From the NCBI GenBank assembly GCA_002420005.1, contig DIHE01000009.1, positions 10,885 through 39,415 of the forward strand: DNA of 28,531 nucleotides. The letters are read 5' to 3'. Within the stretch, counting starts at the first letter, position 1, and every line of letters begins with the position of its first letter. The position numbers and the translations under genes were made by a program. Positions 6,959 to 15,046 of the stretch are shown piece by piece. Under the pieces are notes generated by a model, which was not told the origin of the DNA, searched no databases, and saw only the letters and a program-made list of their open reading frames with translations. The stretch comes from Holophagales bacterium UBA5704 (GTDB taxonomy: Bacteria; Acidobacteriota; Thermoanaerobaculia; Multivoradales; UBA5704).

Positions 6959-8764
6959 ATGAAGCACATCCGCAAACGGCGCGCCCGCAAGCGGGCGGTC
7001 GCGGTTTCCGGGGCCGCCGCGCTCGGCGCGCTCGTCGCAGGCATCCCGGCCGGGGCTGCCACGTTCACCGTCTCCAACCTCGGCGACTCCGGAACCGGCA
7101 GCCTGCGGCAGGCGGTCACCGACGCCAACGGTGCCGCCGGTGCCGACATCATCGCGTTCCAAGCAGGGCTGACCGGGACGATCACCCTGACCACCGGCCA
7201 GCTCGACGTCACCGACTCGGTGGACGTCCAGGGTCCGGGCGCCGCGGCGCTGACGGTGAGCGGCAACAACGCCTCGCGCGTCTTCGATCTCTACAGCGGC
7301 GCGGCCCTCCTCGACGTGACTCTCGCCGGTCTCACCCTCACGGGTGGCAACGCGGCCGATGGCGGTGCAGTCCGCTCCCGCGATGAAAACCTGACCCTCG
7401 ACGGCGTGACCCTCACCGGCAACCGGGCGGCCGGCTCCGGCGGCGGGTTGTGGACGGACGGGCCGACGATGGGTCTGACCGTTCGTAACGCGACGATCTC
7501 GGGCAACACCGCCGCCGGAGGCGACGGCGGAGGTCTGCGGGTGGGCGACGCCGGGGGTGCGATCCTGATCGAGGACTCGACGATCTCCGGCAACGACGCC
7601 TCCACGAACGGCGGCGGCATCGAGCTGGGGTCTCCCAACTACAACACCACCCTCGACCGGGTCACGATCTCCGGGAACTCGGCCGGCGAGCAGGGGGGAG
7701 GCCTGCACGTCACGAGCACCGACGGCGGGGTCCACTTCATCCGCCGGACGACGATCTCGGGCAATGACGCGAGCGGCGGCGGCGGCCTCTTTCTCGACAC
7801 GCCGAACGATCCGTTCATCCTCGAAAACAGCACGATCTCCGGCAACCAGGCGACCGCCGGGGACGGGGGCGGCGCGTTCTTCTATGACCTCTACCTGGGT
7901 GTGGTGATGAACCATGTGACGGTCGCCGGCAACACCGCCAGCGGGAGCGGCGGCGGCCTGTTCACCCAGGTGAGCCCGGCGACGATCGACCACTCGATCG
8001 TGGCGGACAATACCGCCGGCACCGACAACGACGTGGCGAACGGCGCGAGCGGCCGTTTCGACGTCTCCTTCACCCTCCTGGAGACACCGGGCACCGCGAC
8101 GGTCAACGACAACGGGGCCAACCTGTTCAGCCAGGACCCGCAGCTCGGCCCGCTGCAGAACAACGGCGGCCCGAATTGGACGCAGCGGCCGGCGGGAACG
8201 AGCCCGGTGGTGAATGCCGGCGCCGGCTCCACCCTGCCCACCGACCAGCGGGGGGTTTCCCGTCCTTCCGGCGTGGCGGTCGATCTGGGGGCGGTGGAGG
8301 TGAGCCCGGGCACGATCGAGCTCACCGCGAGCGCCCAGATGGTGGGTGAGAACGCCGGCACGGTCACGATCACCGCGACCCGCACCGGCGGCACGGACGG
8401 GCCGGTCTCGGTGGCCTACAACACCGCCGCCGGCTCGGCGGTCAGCCCGGACGACTTCGCCGCCACCGCCGGCAGCCTCAACTGGGCCGATCTGGACGGC
8501 GCCGCGAAGTCGTTCCCGGTGCCGATCGTCGGCGACTCCACCGACGAGCCGGATGAGACCTTCTCCGCCTCGATCTCCACCCCCACGGGAGGGGCGGTGC
8601 TCGGTGCCACCACCACGGAGACGGTGACGATCCTCGACGACGATGCGGCACCCCCGGCGGTCTCGGTGGTGGAGATCCCCACCTTGGGCGAGATCGGCCA
8701 GCTCGTGCTAGGCGGCTTGGTGGGGCTCGCCGGCCTGCTCCGGTTGCGGCGCCGCACGCCGTAA
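6959..8764 (+). CDS. Surface protein: beta-helix repeats, choice-of-anchor Q, Calx-beta, IPTL-CTERM
   Basis: The 601-residue protein has a signal peptide (basic MKHIRKRRARKR start, cleavage after GAA near residue 34). A right-handed beta-helix region follows with at least six TISGN/TVAGN-type rungs spaced about 20-30 residues. Next is a choice-of-anchor Q-like segment (DPQLGPLQNNGGPNWTQRP, then TDQRGVSRP and DLGAVE) and a Calx-beta-like domain ending in ETVTILDDD. The C-terminal sorting signal occupies residues 573-601: IPTLGEIG, a hydrophobic helix, then RLRRR. This is the IPTL-CTERM architecture, associated with exosortase-dependent sorting (exosortase H in TIGRFAMs). The usual Trp of IPTLxxWG is Ile here. 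It is likely an exported adhesin or envelope protein. The start at 6959 has GAGGAGG 9 nt upstream. Confidence 0.9.
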   Translation: MKHIRKRRARKRAVAVSGAAALGALVAGIPAGAATFTVSNLGDSGTGSLRQAVTDANGAAGADIIAFQAGLTGTITLTTGQLDVTDSVDVQGPGAAALTVSGNNASRVFDLYSGAALLDVTLAGLTLTGGNAADGGAVRSRDENLTLDGVTLTGNRAAGSGGGLWTDGPTMGLTVRNATISGNTAAGGDGGGLRVGDAGGAILIEDSTISGNDASTNGGGIELGSPNYNTTLDRVTISGNSAGEQGGGLHVTSTDGGVHFIRRTTISGNDASGGGGLFLDTPNDPFILENSTISGNQATAGDGGGAFFYDLYLGVVMNHVTVAGNTASGSGGGLFTQVSPATIDHSIVADNTAGTDNDVANGASGRFDVSFTLLETPGTATVNDNGANLFSQDPQLGPLQNNGGPNWTQRPAGTSPVVNAGAGSTLPTDQRGVSRPSGVAVDLGAVEVSPGTIELTASAQMVGENAGTVTITATRTGGTDGPVSVAYNTAAGSAVSPDDFAATAGSLNWADLDGAAKSFPVPIVGDSTDEPDETFSASISTPTGGAVLGATTTETVTILDDDAAPPAVSVVEIPTLGEIGQLVLGGLVGLAGLLRLRRRTP

Positions 8765-8820
8765 CGTGCACGAGGTCCGCTGCGCCTGATCGAGCAGCCG
8801 TGGCCGCGCTGTGCGCGCGG

Positions 8821-8829
8821 TGCTATTGT
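8821..8829 (+). promoter_or_regulatory. Possible extended -10 promoter element
   Basis: TGCTATTGT matches the extended -10 pattern TGnTATnnT and lies about 54 nt before the start of the following gene. No good -35 hexamer accompanies it. Confidence 0.25.
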
Positions 8830-8882
8830 TTTCGTCGAGAGAGATCGGTTTCCCGCGAGCCATCGCGCACAAGGAGCTTTCT

Positions 8883-9665
8883 ATGACCGTCGCCTCGCCT
8901 CCCCCTCCCCCTGGAGCCTCGGCAGGAATGCCGGCTCCGCCTGCGGCTCCCAAGAAGGGCCTCGGGCCGCTCGGCTGGATCGCCATCGGCTGCGGTTCCC
9001 TCATCGTTCTGAGCCTGCTGTCCGCCGTTGTGCTGGGCTATTTCTTCAAGAAGAAGGTTGTCGATCCGCTCAAGGAGAACCCCACGGTGGCGGCGGCGGA
9101 GCTGCTTGTACGCGCCTCCCCCGATCTCGAGGTCGTCTCCTCGGATCCGCAAGCCGGGACGTTGACCATCAAGAACACCAAGACCGGCGAGACGGTGACG
9201 ATGAACGCCGAGGACATCAAGGACGGCAAGCTGAGCTTCGAGACCGACAAGGGAACGACGGTGATCGACGCCTCGCAAAACGGAGAGTCCGGCTCGGTCC
9301 AGATCACGGGCAACGGCGGGCAGAACGTCACCTTCGGCGCCGAGGCTCCGAAGGACCTGCCGAGCTGGGTGCCGATCTATCCGGGCAGCGCCGTCCAGGG
9401 CGCCATGGACTCCACCAGTGACGAGGGCCGCACCGCCTCCTTCGCCCTTTCCACCGATGACGGCGTCGACGACGTCGTGTCCTACTACGAGACCGAGCTC
9501 AAGAATGCCGGCCTCAAGGTGACGAAGAACGTCATGGAGGCCGCCGGCCAGCGTTCCGGCATGCTGAGCGGCACCAGCGACGACGAGAAACGAACCGTCA
9601 CCGTCATCATCGGAGCCCAGGACGGCAAGACGCAAGCGAGCATCAACTTCCAGGAAAAGAAGTAG
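8883..9665 (+). CDS. Single-pass membrane protein of unknown function
   Basis: I do not recognise this 260-residue protein. A proline/alanine-rich cytoplasmic start (residues 5-23) leads to one transmembrane helix (about 31-54, LGWIAIGCGSLIVLSLLSAV) and then a soluble domain that is probably exported. Residues 85-150 are strand-rich and acidic (LTIKNTKTGETVTMN, then EDIKDGKLSFET). The C-terminal part has LPSWVPIYPGS, SFALSTDDGVDDVVSYYE and an ending of beta strands (RTVTVIIGAQDGKTQASINF). The pattern 'VP.YPGS ... FxLxTxDxxxxVxxYYxxxLxxxG' recurs in unnamed bacterial envelope proteins. Start 8883 is set by AAGGAG 6 nt upstream. It is probably its own transcription unit. Confidence 0.8.
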   Translation: MTVASPPPPPGASAGMPAPPAAPKKGLGPLGWIAIGCGSLIVLSLLSAVVLGYFFKKKVVDPLKENPTVAAAELLVRASPDLEVVSSDPQAGTLTIKNTKTGETVTMNAEDIKDGKLSFETDKGTTVIDASQNGESGSVQITGNGGQNVTFGAEAPKDLPSWVPIYPGSAVQGAMDSTSDEGRTASFALSTDDGVDDVVSYYETELKNAGLKVTKNVMEAAGQRSGMLSGTSDDEKRTVTVIIGAQDGKTQASINFQEKK

Positions 9666-9683
9666 GAGAGAGTCTCCGCCGGC

Positions 9684-10373
9684 TCAGACCGCGTCGAGGG
9701 TCCATGGACCCAGGCGGGTGGGCCGGCGGAGGGCCTTCTTGAGCGCGGCGAGAAAGCGGGGACGTGGCCATTCCACGGCGCCGAAGCGCTCCAGGTGCTC
9801 CGTCCGGCTCTGGCAGTCCACCAGTGCGAACTCCCACCGCACCAGCTGGCCGAGGAGGGTTGCAAACGCGACCTTGGAGGCATCCGGCACCTCGGCGTAC
9901 ATGGACTCGCCGAAGAAGACTCCGCCCAGCGACACCCCGTAGAGCCCGCCGACCAGCTTTTCGTCCTGCCAGGCCTCGATCGAGTGCGCCAATCCCTCGG
10001 CGTGGAGGGCGGTGTAGCCCTGTCGCATCGCGTCGGTGATCCAGGTGCCGTCCTGCCCGGGACGGGGTCGGCGGGCGCAGCCGTCGATCACCGCCGCGAA
10101 CGCGGTGTCGGCGCGGATGGCAAAGTCCCCCCGCCCCATCCTTTTGCGCAGCGAACGCGAGATGTGGGCCTCCGAAGGGACCAGGACGAACCGGGGATCC
10201 GGACAGAACCAGAGGAGCGGCACGTTGTCGTGGGGCCAGGGAAAGATACCGTGGCTGTAGGCGTCCTTGAGCGTCGCGACGTCCGGCCGTCCGCCGAAGG
10301 CCACGACGCCGTCGGCGTTGGCCAGGCTGGCAGGAGGGAAGAGGGAACGGCGGGGAAGCGTGCGGACGGGCAT
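9684..10373 (-). CDS. aat: Leucyl/phenylalanyl-tRNA-protein transferase Aat
   Basis: Aat transfers Leu or Phe from aminoacyl-tRNA to the N-terminus of proteins starting with Arg or Lys, marking them for ClpS/ClpAP degradation. The 229-residue length is typical. Family segments are clear: GVVAFGGRPDVATLKDAYSHG, then GIFPWPHDNVPLLWFCPDPR, then WITDAMRQGYTALH, HSIEAWQDEKLVGGLYGVSL, FFGESMY and LVDCQSRTEHLERFGAV. It is a cytoplasmic enzyme. Its start (ATG 10373) lies 62 nt from the divergent P-type ATPase gene; a TATAAT box is present on this strand in between. The gene converges with the unknown membrane protein gene, leaving an 18-nt gap. Confidence 0.96.
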   Translation of the reverse strand: MPVRTLPRRSLFPPASLANADGVVAFGGRPDVATLKDAYSHGIFPWPHDNVPLLWFCPDPRFVLVPSEAHISRSLRKRMGRGDFAIRADTAFAAVIDGCARRPRPGQDGTWITDAMRQGYTALHAEGLAHSIEAWQDEKLVGGLYGVSLGGVFFGESMYAEVPDASKVAFATLLGQLVRWEFALVDCQSRTEHLERFGAVEWPRPRFLAALKKALRRPTRLGPWTLDAV

Positions 10374-10393
10374 GGGGGGTGGTCGTCCGAGCG

Positions 10394-10399
10394 ATTATA
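10394..10399 (-). promoter_or_regulatory. TATAAT -10 box, probable aat promoter
   Basis: On the minus strand a perfect TATAAT lies about 21 nt before the aat ATG, which would give a very short leader of roughly 13 nt. The expected -35 position reads CCACAA, a poor match to TTGACA, so the promoter is supported mainly by the -10. Confidence 0.4.
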
Positions 10400-10435
10400 C
10401 GGAGAGGCGTGGTAGGTTGTGGGGGGAGGTGCTGC

Positions 10436-13099
10436 ATGAGCTGGCACCGGCTCTCCGCGATGGACGTGGCCGACCGGTGGGGCGTCACGCCGGACATCGG
10501 CCTGAGGGAGGACGAAGCCGCCCGGCGTCTGGCCGGCCACGGCCCGAACGAGCTCCGCGCCGCTGCGGGCGTCTCGCCCTGGACGATTCTCCTGGCGCAG
10601 CTCAAGAACGTCCTCATCCTCGTGTTGCTGGGAGCGACGGCCCTTTCGGCTTTCCTGGGGCACGGTATCGAGGCGGCGGTGATCGCGTTCATCGTCCTGC
10701 TCGCCGTGGTCCTCGGCTTCCTTCAGGAATACCGGGCGGAACGCGCCCTCCAGGCGCTGCGCGAGATGACCGCGCCGACGGCCACCGTGCTGCGCGACGG
10801 CGCGGAGCGGAAAATTCCGGCTCGCGCGGTGGTGCCGGGCGACGTGCTCGTCCTGGCGGCCGGGGACCGGGTGTGCGCCGATGGCCGGCTGGTCACCGCC
10901 ATCCGCCTGGAAGCCGAGGAAGCGGCGCTCACCGGGGAGTCGCTGCCGGTCGACAAGACGGCCGCTCCCCAGGAAGGCGACCCGCCGCTCGCCGAGCGCC
11001 ACGGCATGGTCTGGGCCGGCACCGCCATCACCGCCGGCCGCGGGCGCGCCGTGGTGGTCGCGACCGGCATGGAGACCGAGCTGGGCAAGATCGCCCGTCT
11101 TCTGGAGACGGTCGAAGAAAGCCAGACCCCCCTCCAGAAGAACCTCGACAAGGTCGGCACCGCCCTGGCGCGCGCCGGTCTGCTGGTGGTGGCCCTGGTC
11201 GTCGGGCTCGGCCTCCTGCGCGGCCAGCCGTTTCTCGACCTGTTGATCTTCGGCATCGCCCTCGCCGTGGCGGTCGTTCCCGAGGCCCTGCCGGCCGTCG
11301 TCACCATCTCGCTCGCCCTCGGCGTGCGGCGGATGGCGGCGCGCCATGCCCTGATCCGCCACCTACCGGCCGTGGAGACCCTGGGGAGCGTCGTCTACAT
11401 CGGCTCGGACAAGACCGGCACCCTGACGAAAGACGAGATGACGCTGCGCCGGCTCTGGGTGGCCGGCGAGGAGCTCGCGGTCACCGGTGCCGGCTATGAG
11501 CCGCGGGGCATCTTCCAGCGCGACGGACAGGACGTCGCCCCGGGGGATTCGGTGCGGGAGCTGCTGCGCGCCGGCGTGCTCGCCTCGGACGCCCATCTGG
11601 TCCGGGAAGAAGCCGCCTGGCGCATCCAGGGCGATCCGACCGAAGGAGCCCTCGTCGTCGCCGCGGCCAAAGCCGGGATCGACAAGCTGGCGCTCGACCG
11701 CGAGCTGCCGCGTTCCGGCGAGATCCCCTTCACCTCTGAAGCGAAACGCATGACCACCCTTCACCAGACGCCCGGGGGCATCGTGGCGTTCGCCAAGGGA
11801 GCCCCCGAGGTCCTCCTCGGCTCCTGCACGCGATGGCGCACCGCCGACGGAGGCGAGGCGGAGCTCGACGAGGCCGGGCGTGTGGCGATCCAGGGAGCCG
11901 CCCGTGCGATGGCTGAGCAGGCCCTGCGCGTTCTGGCCCTCGCCACCCGCACCGGCGCCGCCCCGGACAACGCCGAGAGCGATCTGGTCTTCCTCGGCCT
12001 CGCCGGCATGATCGATCCGCCGCGGCCGGAGGTCCGGGAGGCCCTGCGCACCTGCGGGAGGGCCGGCATCAAGGTGGTGATGATCACCGGTGATCACCCT
12101 TTGACCGCCCGGGCGATCGCCCGCGAGCTGGGCATCCTGCAAGGGGGGCGGGCCGTCACCGGCGCCGAGCTGGAAGCGATGAGCGACGCGGATCTGGAGC
12201 GCGAGGTGGAAGGTATCGAGGTCTACGCCCGCGTCGCGCCGGCCCACAAGCTGCGGGTGGTCACCGCCCTCCAGAAGAAGGGCCACTCGGTGGCGATGAC
12301 CGGCGACGGGGTCAACGACGCGCCGGCCCTGAAGAAAGCCGACATCGGCATCGCCATGGGGCTGACCGGCACCGACGTCACCAAGGAAGCCGCGGACATG
12401 ACGCTGACCGACGACAACTTCGCCTCCATCGTCGCCGCGGTGGAGGAGGGGCGCGGCGTCTTCGACAACATCAAGAAGTACCTGATGTTCCTGCTCTCCT
12501 CGAACATCGGCGAGATCGGCCTGATGGCGGGGGCCTCGCTGTTCGGGATGCCCATTCCGTTGTCGGCGGTCCAGATCCTCTGGGTGAACCTGGCGACCGA
12601 CGGCCTGCCGGCGCTGGCCCTGGCGGTCGATCCTCCGGAGCCCGGCCTCATGCGGCGGCCACCGCGCGATCCGCACCGCGGCATCTTCACCCGTCCGGTG
12701 GTGACCCTGATGCTCGTCGGCGGCCTTTGGTCGACCCTGGTGAACCTCGGCCTCTTCGCCTGGGCCTTGCAGTCCGGCCGCACCCTGGAGGAGGCGATGA
12801 CCCTGGCTTTCGTCTCCCTCGTCCTGATCCAGTTTTTCAAGGCCTACAACTACCGTTCCGACCGCGCTTCCGCACTGCGGCGTCCCTTCGCGAACAAGTG
12901 GCTGAACCTGGCGATCATCTGGGAGCTCCTGCTCCTCGGCTTGATCCTCTACGTTCCCTTCCTGCGCACCGCGTTCGGAACGACCCACCTGCCGCTCGCC
13001 GACGGGCTCCTCGTCGTCGCCCTCGCCGCCAGCGTCGCGCCGGTGCTGGAGCTCGCCAAGTGGATGGAACGGCGCGGGTGGTTCGGGGCGATGGATTGA
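10436..13099 (+). CDS. Type II cation-transporting P-type ATPase (calcium-ATPase-like)
   Basis: The 887-residue protein is a full-length P2-type ATPase. It has an N-terminal cation-ATPase domain (GPNELRAAAGVSPW), the actuator TGES at about residue 166, PEALPAVVTISLALG in M4, the phosphorylated Asp325 in SDKTGTLTKDEMT, a nucleotide-binding domain, and the hinge TGDGVNDAPALKKADIGIAMG near residue 622. The C-terminal transmembrane segments include LMFLLSSNIGEIGLMAG and ILWVNLATDGLPALAL. These features fit the Ca2+-type (PacL/SERCA-like) branch rather than heavy-metal P1B pumps, but the ion is not certain. The residue before SDKTGT is Gly where calcium pumps usually have Cys. Start 10436 has GGGGAGGT 5 nt upstream. 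No regulator is adjacent on the same strand. Confidence 0.93.
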   Translation: MSWHRLSAMDVADRWGVTPDIGLREDEAARRLAGHGPNELRAAAGVSPWTILLAQLKNVLILVLLGATALSAFLGHGIEAAVIAFIVLLAVVLGFLQEYRAERALQALREMTAPTATVLRDGAERKIPARAVVPGDVLVLAAGDRVCADGRLVTAIRLEAEEAALTGESLPVDKTAAPQEGDPPLAERHGMVWAGTAITAGRGRAVVVATGMETELGKIARLLETVEESQTPLQKNLDKVGTALARAGLLVVALVVGLGLLRGQPFLDLLIFGIALAVAVVPEALPAVVTISLALGVRRMAARHALIRHLPAVETLGSVVYIGSDKTGTLTKDEMTLRRLWVAGEELAVTGAGYEPRGIFQRDGQDVAPGDSVRELLRAGVLASDAHLVREEAAWRIQGDPTEGALVVAAAKAGIDKLALDRELPRSGEIPFTSEAKRMTTLHQTPGGIVAFAKGAPEVLLGSCTRWRTADGGEAELDEAGRVAIQGAARAMAEQALRVLALATRTGAAPDNAESDLVFLGLAGMIDPPRPEVREALRTCGRAGIKVVMITGDHPLTARAIARELGILQGGRAVTGAELEAMSDADLEREVEGIEVYARVAPAHKLRVVTALQKKGHSVAMTGDGVNDAPALKKADIGIAMGLTGTDVTKEAADMTLTDDNFASIVAAVEEGRGVFDNIKKYLMFLLSSNIGEIGLMAGASLFGMPIPLSAVQILWVNLATDGLPALALAVDPPEPGLMRRPPRDPHRGIFTRPVVTLMLVGGLWSTLVNLGLFAWALQSGRTLEEAMTLAFVSLVLIQFFKAYNYRSDRASALRRPFANKWLNLAIIWELLLLGLILYVPFLRTAFGTTHLPLADGLLVVALAASVAPVLELAKWMERRGWFGAMD

Positions 13100-13189
13100 G
13101 GCTTGAGAGGTGGCGGTATCGGGGCGGTACATCAGTGGTAGCATCGCGCCGATCTTCGGCCCTCTTGGCCGGGAAGACCCGGAGGTGAG

Positions 13190-14890
13190 ATGCTGGACGC
13201 AATGGTGACGAGTGCCCCTGTGCAACGGCGTCAACGCAAGAGCCTCGGCGCCTTCTACTCCCCTCAGGCCCTGGTCGAGCCGATGGTCTCCTGGGCCGTC
13301 CACCGCGCCGGACAAGACGTGCTTGACCCTTCGTGCGGGGATGGTGTCTTCCTGGAGCACGCCGCCCATCGCCTGCGCCACCTGGGTGCGACAGCAGAAG
13401 GAGTCGGCGCGCTCCTGCATGCGGTCGACCTGAACCCTGAGGCGGTTCGCGTGACGCGGAGCCGGCTGTCCTCCGCCCTGGGCCGGCCCTTTGAGAACGT
13501 CCGCCAGGAGAGCTTTTTCGCGTTGACCCCGCCGGGAGTCCTTCTCGGTCCTCCGGAGGGAGTCGACGTGGTGATCGGCAATCCGCCTTACATCCGGTAC
13601 CAGGAGTTTGCCGGTGACGCCCGCCTCGAGGCGCTGGAGCGAGTGACGGGCGCCGGGGTCCAGCTCTCCCGGCTCGCTTCCTCCTGGGCGCACTTCGTCG
13701 TCCATGCCCTGGAGTTTCTGCGGCCCGGCGGCCGGCTCGCCTTGATCTTGCCGGCCGAGCTGATCCACACCACGTACGCCGCCCCCCTCCGGCGGCATCT
13801 CCGGCGCTGCTTTGCCGAGGTCCACGTCATTTCGTTCCGGCAAGCGGTGTTTCCCGATGTCCAGGCCGAAGTCGTTCTCCTCCTCGCTGCAGGCAAGGTC
13901 GGGGGGCCGGGACGGCTCCGCTTGGCGGAAGTTGAAACTGGTGAGGAGCTTGCGGATCTCGAAGCGGTCCTGGCCGGAGCGGAGGCCTTCGCGCCGGCCG
14001 AGGAGCCGGAGAAGTGGATTCCCGGCTATACGGTGAACCCGGGCGCCGCCACTCTGGAGCATCTCCAGGAACGGGCTCTTCTGGTGCCGCTCGGCGAGGT
14101 CGGCAAAGCGAACATCGGATTCGTCAGCGGCGCCAACGACTATTTCGTGGTGACACCCGAGGAGGCGGTGCGGTGGCGCCTGCCGGAGTCCTCGCTCCGC
14201 TCGGCCCTGGTCCGGGCGCGCCAGATTCCCGGCCTTCAGATCACGGCCGACGACATGAGCCAGGTGAGGTCGCAGGGTGACCGCTGCCTGCTTTGGCTGC
14301 CCGGAGAGCGGCTGAGTCGAGCCGAGCAGGCGTACGTCCGGAGGGGCGAGGAGCTTGGCTACGCCGAGCGCTACAAGTGCCGCGTTCGCTCGCCGTGGTA
14401 CCGTGTGCCCGGCGTGACGACACCGGATGCCTTCCTGACCTACATGAGCGATGTCGTGCCGCGCCTCTGTCTCAACCGCGCCCAGGTCGTCTCCTCGAAC
14501 ACGCTCCATAACATCCGGTTGCCGCGGATTCCCGCGGCTCTGCGGAAGGCGTTTGTGACGGCTTTTTACAATTCCGCCACGCTCCTTTCGTGCGAGCGCA
14601 TCGGGCGGAGCTATGGAGGAGGGGTCTTGAAGCTGGAACCGCGCGAGGCCGACCGTATCCTGGTTCCGGCCGTCGAGCTGGTCGCCCGTCACAGGTCCGC
14701 CCTGACCCGGCTCGCACCGAGGATCGATACCGCGCTGCGGCACGGCCGTGAAGGCTGCCTGGACGAGGTCGTTGCCGCGGTCGATGCGGTCCTCTTCCAA
14801 GGCGAGAAGATCGCCCCGGGTGCGATGACCGCCGCCCGCTCAATTCTCCACGAGCGGCGCCGGGCGCGCGGAGGGCGCCACGTCATGTAA
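13190..14890 (+). CDS. N6-adenine DNA methyltransferase (TaqI/Eco57I-like), apparently solitary
   Basis: The 566-residue protein has the gamma-class amino-methyltransferase order. LGAFYSPQALVEPMVSWAV precedes SAM motif I (DPSCGDGVF, residues 46-54); VDLNPEAVRVTR is the acidic-loop region, and catalytic NPPYIRY starts at residue 131. A scaffold segment, LRPGGRLALILPAEL, follows. The C-terminal half (about 260-530) is a target-recognition region of the TaqI_C/Eco57I type, including KCRVRSPWYRVP and SSNTLHNIRLP. It should methylate adenine in a specific site that cannot be predicted here. No endonuclease motif is fused, and the genes on either side (ATPase, gamma-glutamyltransferase) are not restriction partners. 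Start 13190 follows GGAGGTG closely; an ATG at 13202 is an alternative. Confidence 0.9.
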   Translation: MLDAMVTSAPVQRRQRKSLGAFYSPQALVEPMVSWAVHRAGQDVLDPSCGDGVFLEHAAHRLRHLGATAEGVGALLHAVDLNPEAVRVTRSRLSSALGRPFENVRQESFFALTPPGVLLGPPEGVDVVIGNPPYIRYQEFAGDARLEALERVTGAGVQLSRLASSWAHFVVHALEFLRPGGRLALILPAELIHTTYAAPLRRHLRRCFAEVHVISFRQAVFPDVQAEVVLLLAAGKVGGPGRLRLAEVETGEELADLEAVLAGAEAFAPAEEPEKWIPGYTVNPGAATLEHLQERALLVPLGEVGKANIGFVSGANDYFVVTPEEAVRWRLPESSLRSALVRARQIPGLQITADDMSQVRSQGDRCLLWLPGERLSRAEQAYVRRGEELGYAERYKCRVRSPWYRVPGVTTPDAFLTYMSDVVPRLCLNRAQVVSSNTLHNIRLPRIPAALRKAFVTAFYNSATLLSCERIGRSYGGGVLKLEPREADRILVPAVELVARHRSALTRLAPRIDTALRHGREGCLDEVVAAVDAVLFQGEKIAPGAMTAARSILHERRRARGGRHVM

Positions 14891-14917
14891 CCGGCTAGTG
14901 CGGCCCCCGCTGCCACT

Positions 14918-15035
14918 CCAAGGACTGCAAGGACGGCAACGACTCCAGGGACCAGCACGCTCAACGAGCCCCGCCACAGAAACCTTTTCTTCCGGCTGGT
15001 CCCTCGTTGTCCTTGAAGCCCTTGCCGTCCTTTGG
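14918..15035. repeat. Imperfect inverted repeat built of 9-nt CAAGGACNN units (copy 1)
   Basis: The left arm 14918-14956 is four contiguous 9-nt units of the form CAAGGACNN (CAAGGACTG, CAAGGACGG, CAACGACTC, CAGGGACCA). The right arm 14995-15035 is the inverted counterpart, with GTCCTTG-type units roughly every 9 nt, separated by a 38-nt loop. It lies between the convergent methyltransferase and gamma-glutamyltransferase genes, so it could act as a bidirectional 3'-end hairpin. A related element is found at 23234-23310. Confidence 0.75.
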
Positions 15036-15046
15036 TTTTCCTTCCC

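Noticed and set aside
5474..7993. Long minus-strand open frame across the TIGR03032 and IPTL-CTERM genes
   Set aside because: It overlaps two recognisable genes in other frames and shows only Arg/Pro/Ala-rich shadow sequence.
11363..14800. Very long open frame on the minus strand opposite the ATPase and methyltransferase genes
   Set aside because: High GC makes antisense frames stop-free. Composition is low-complexity His/Gly/Arg-rich, and both plus-strand genes have clear domains.
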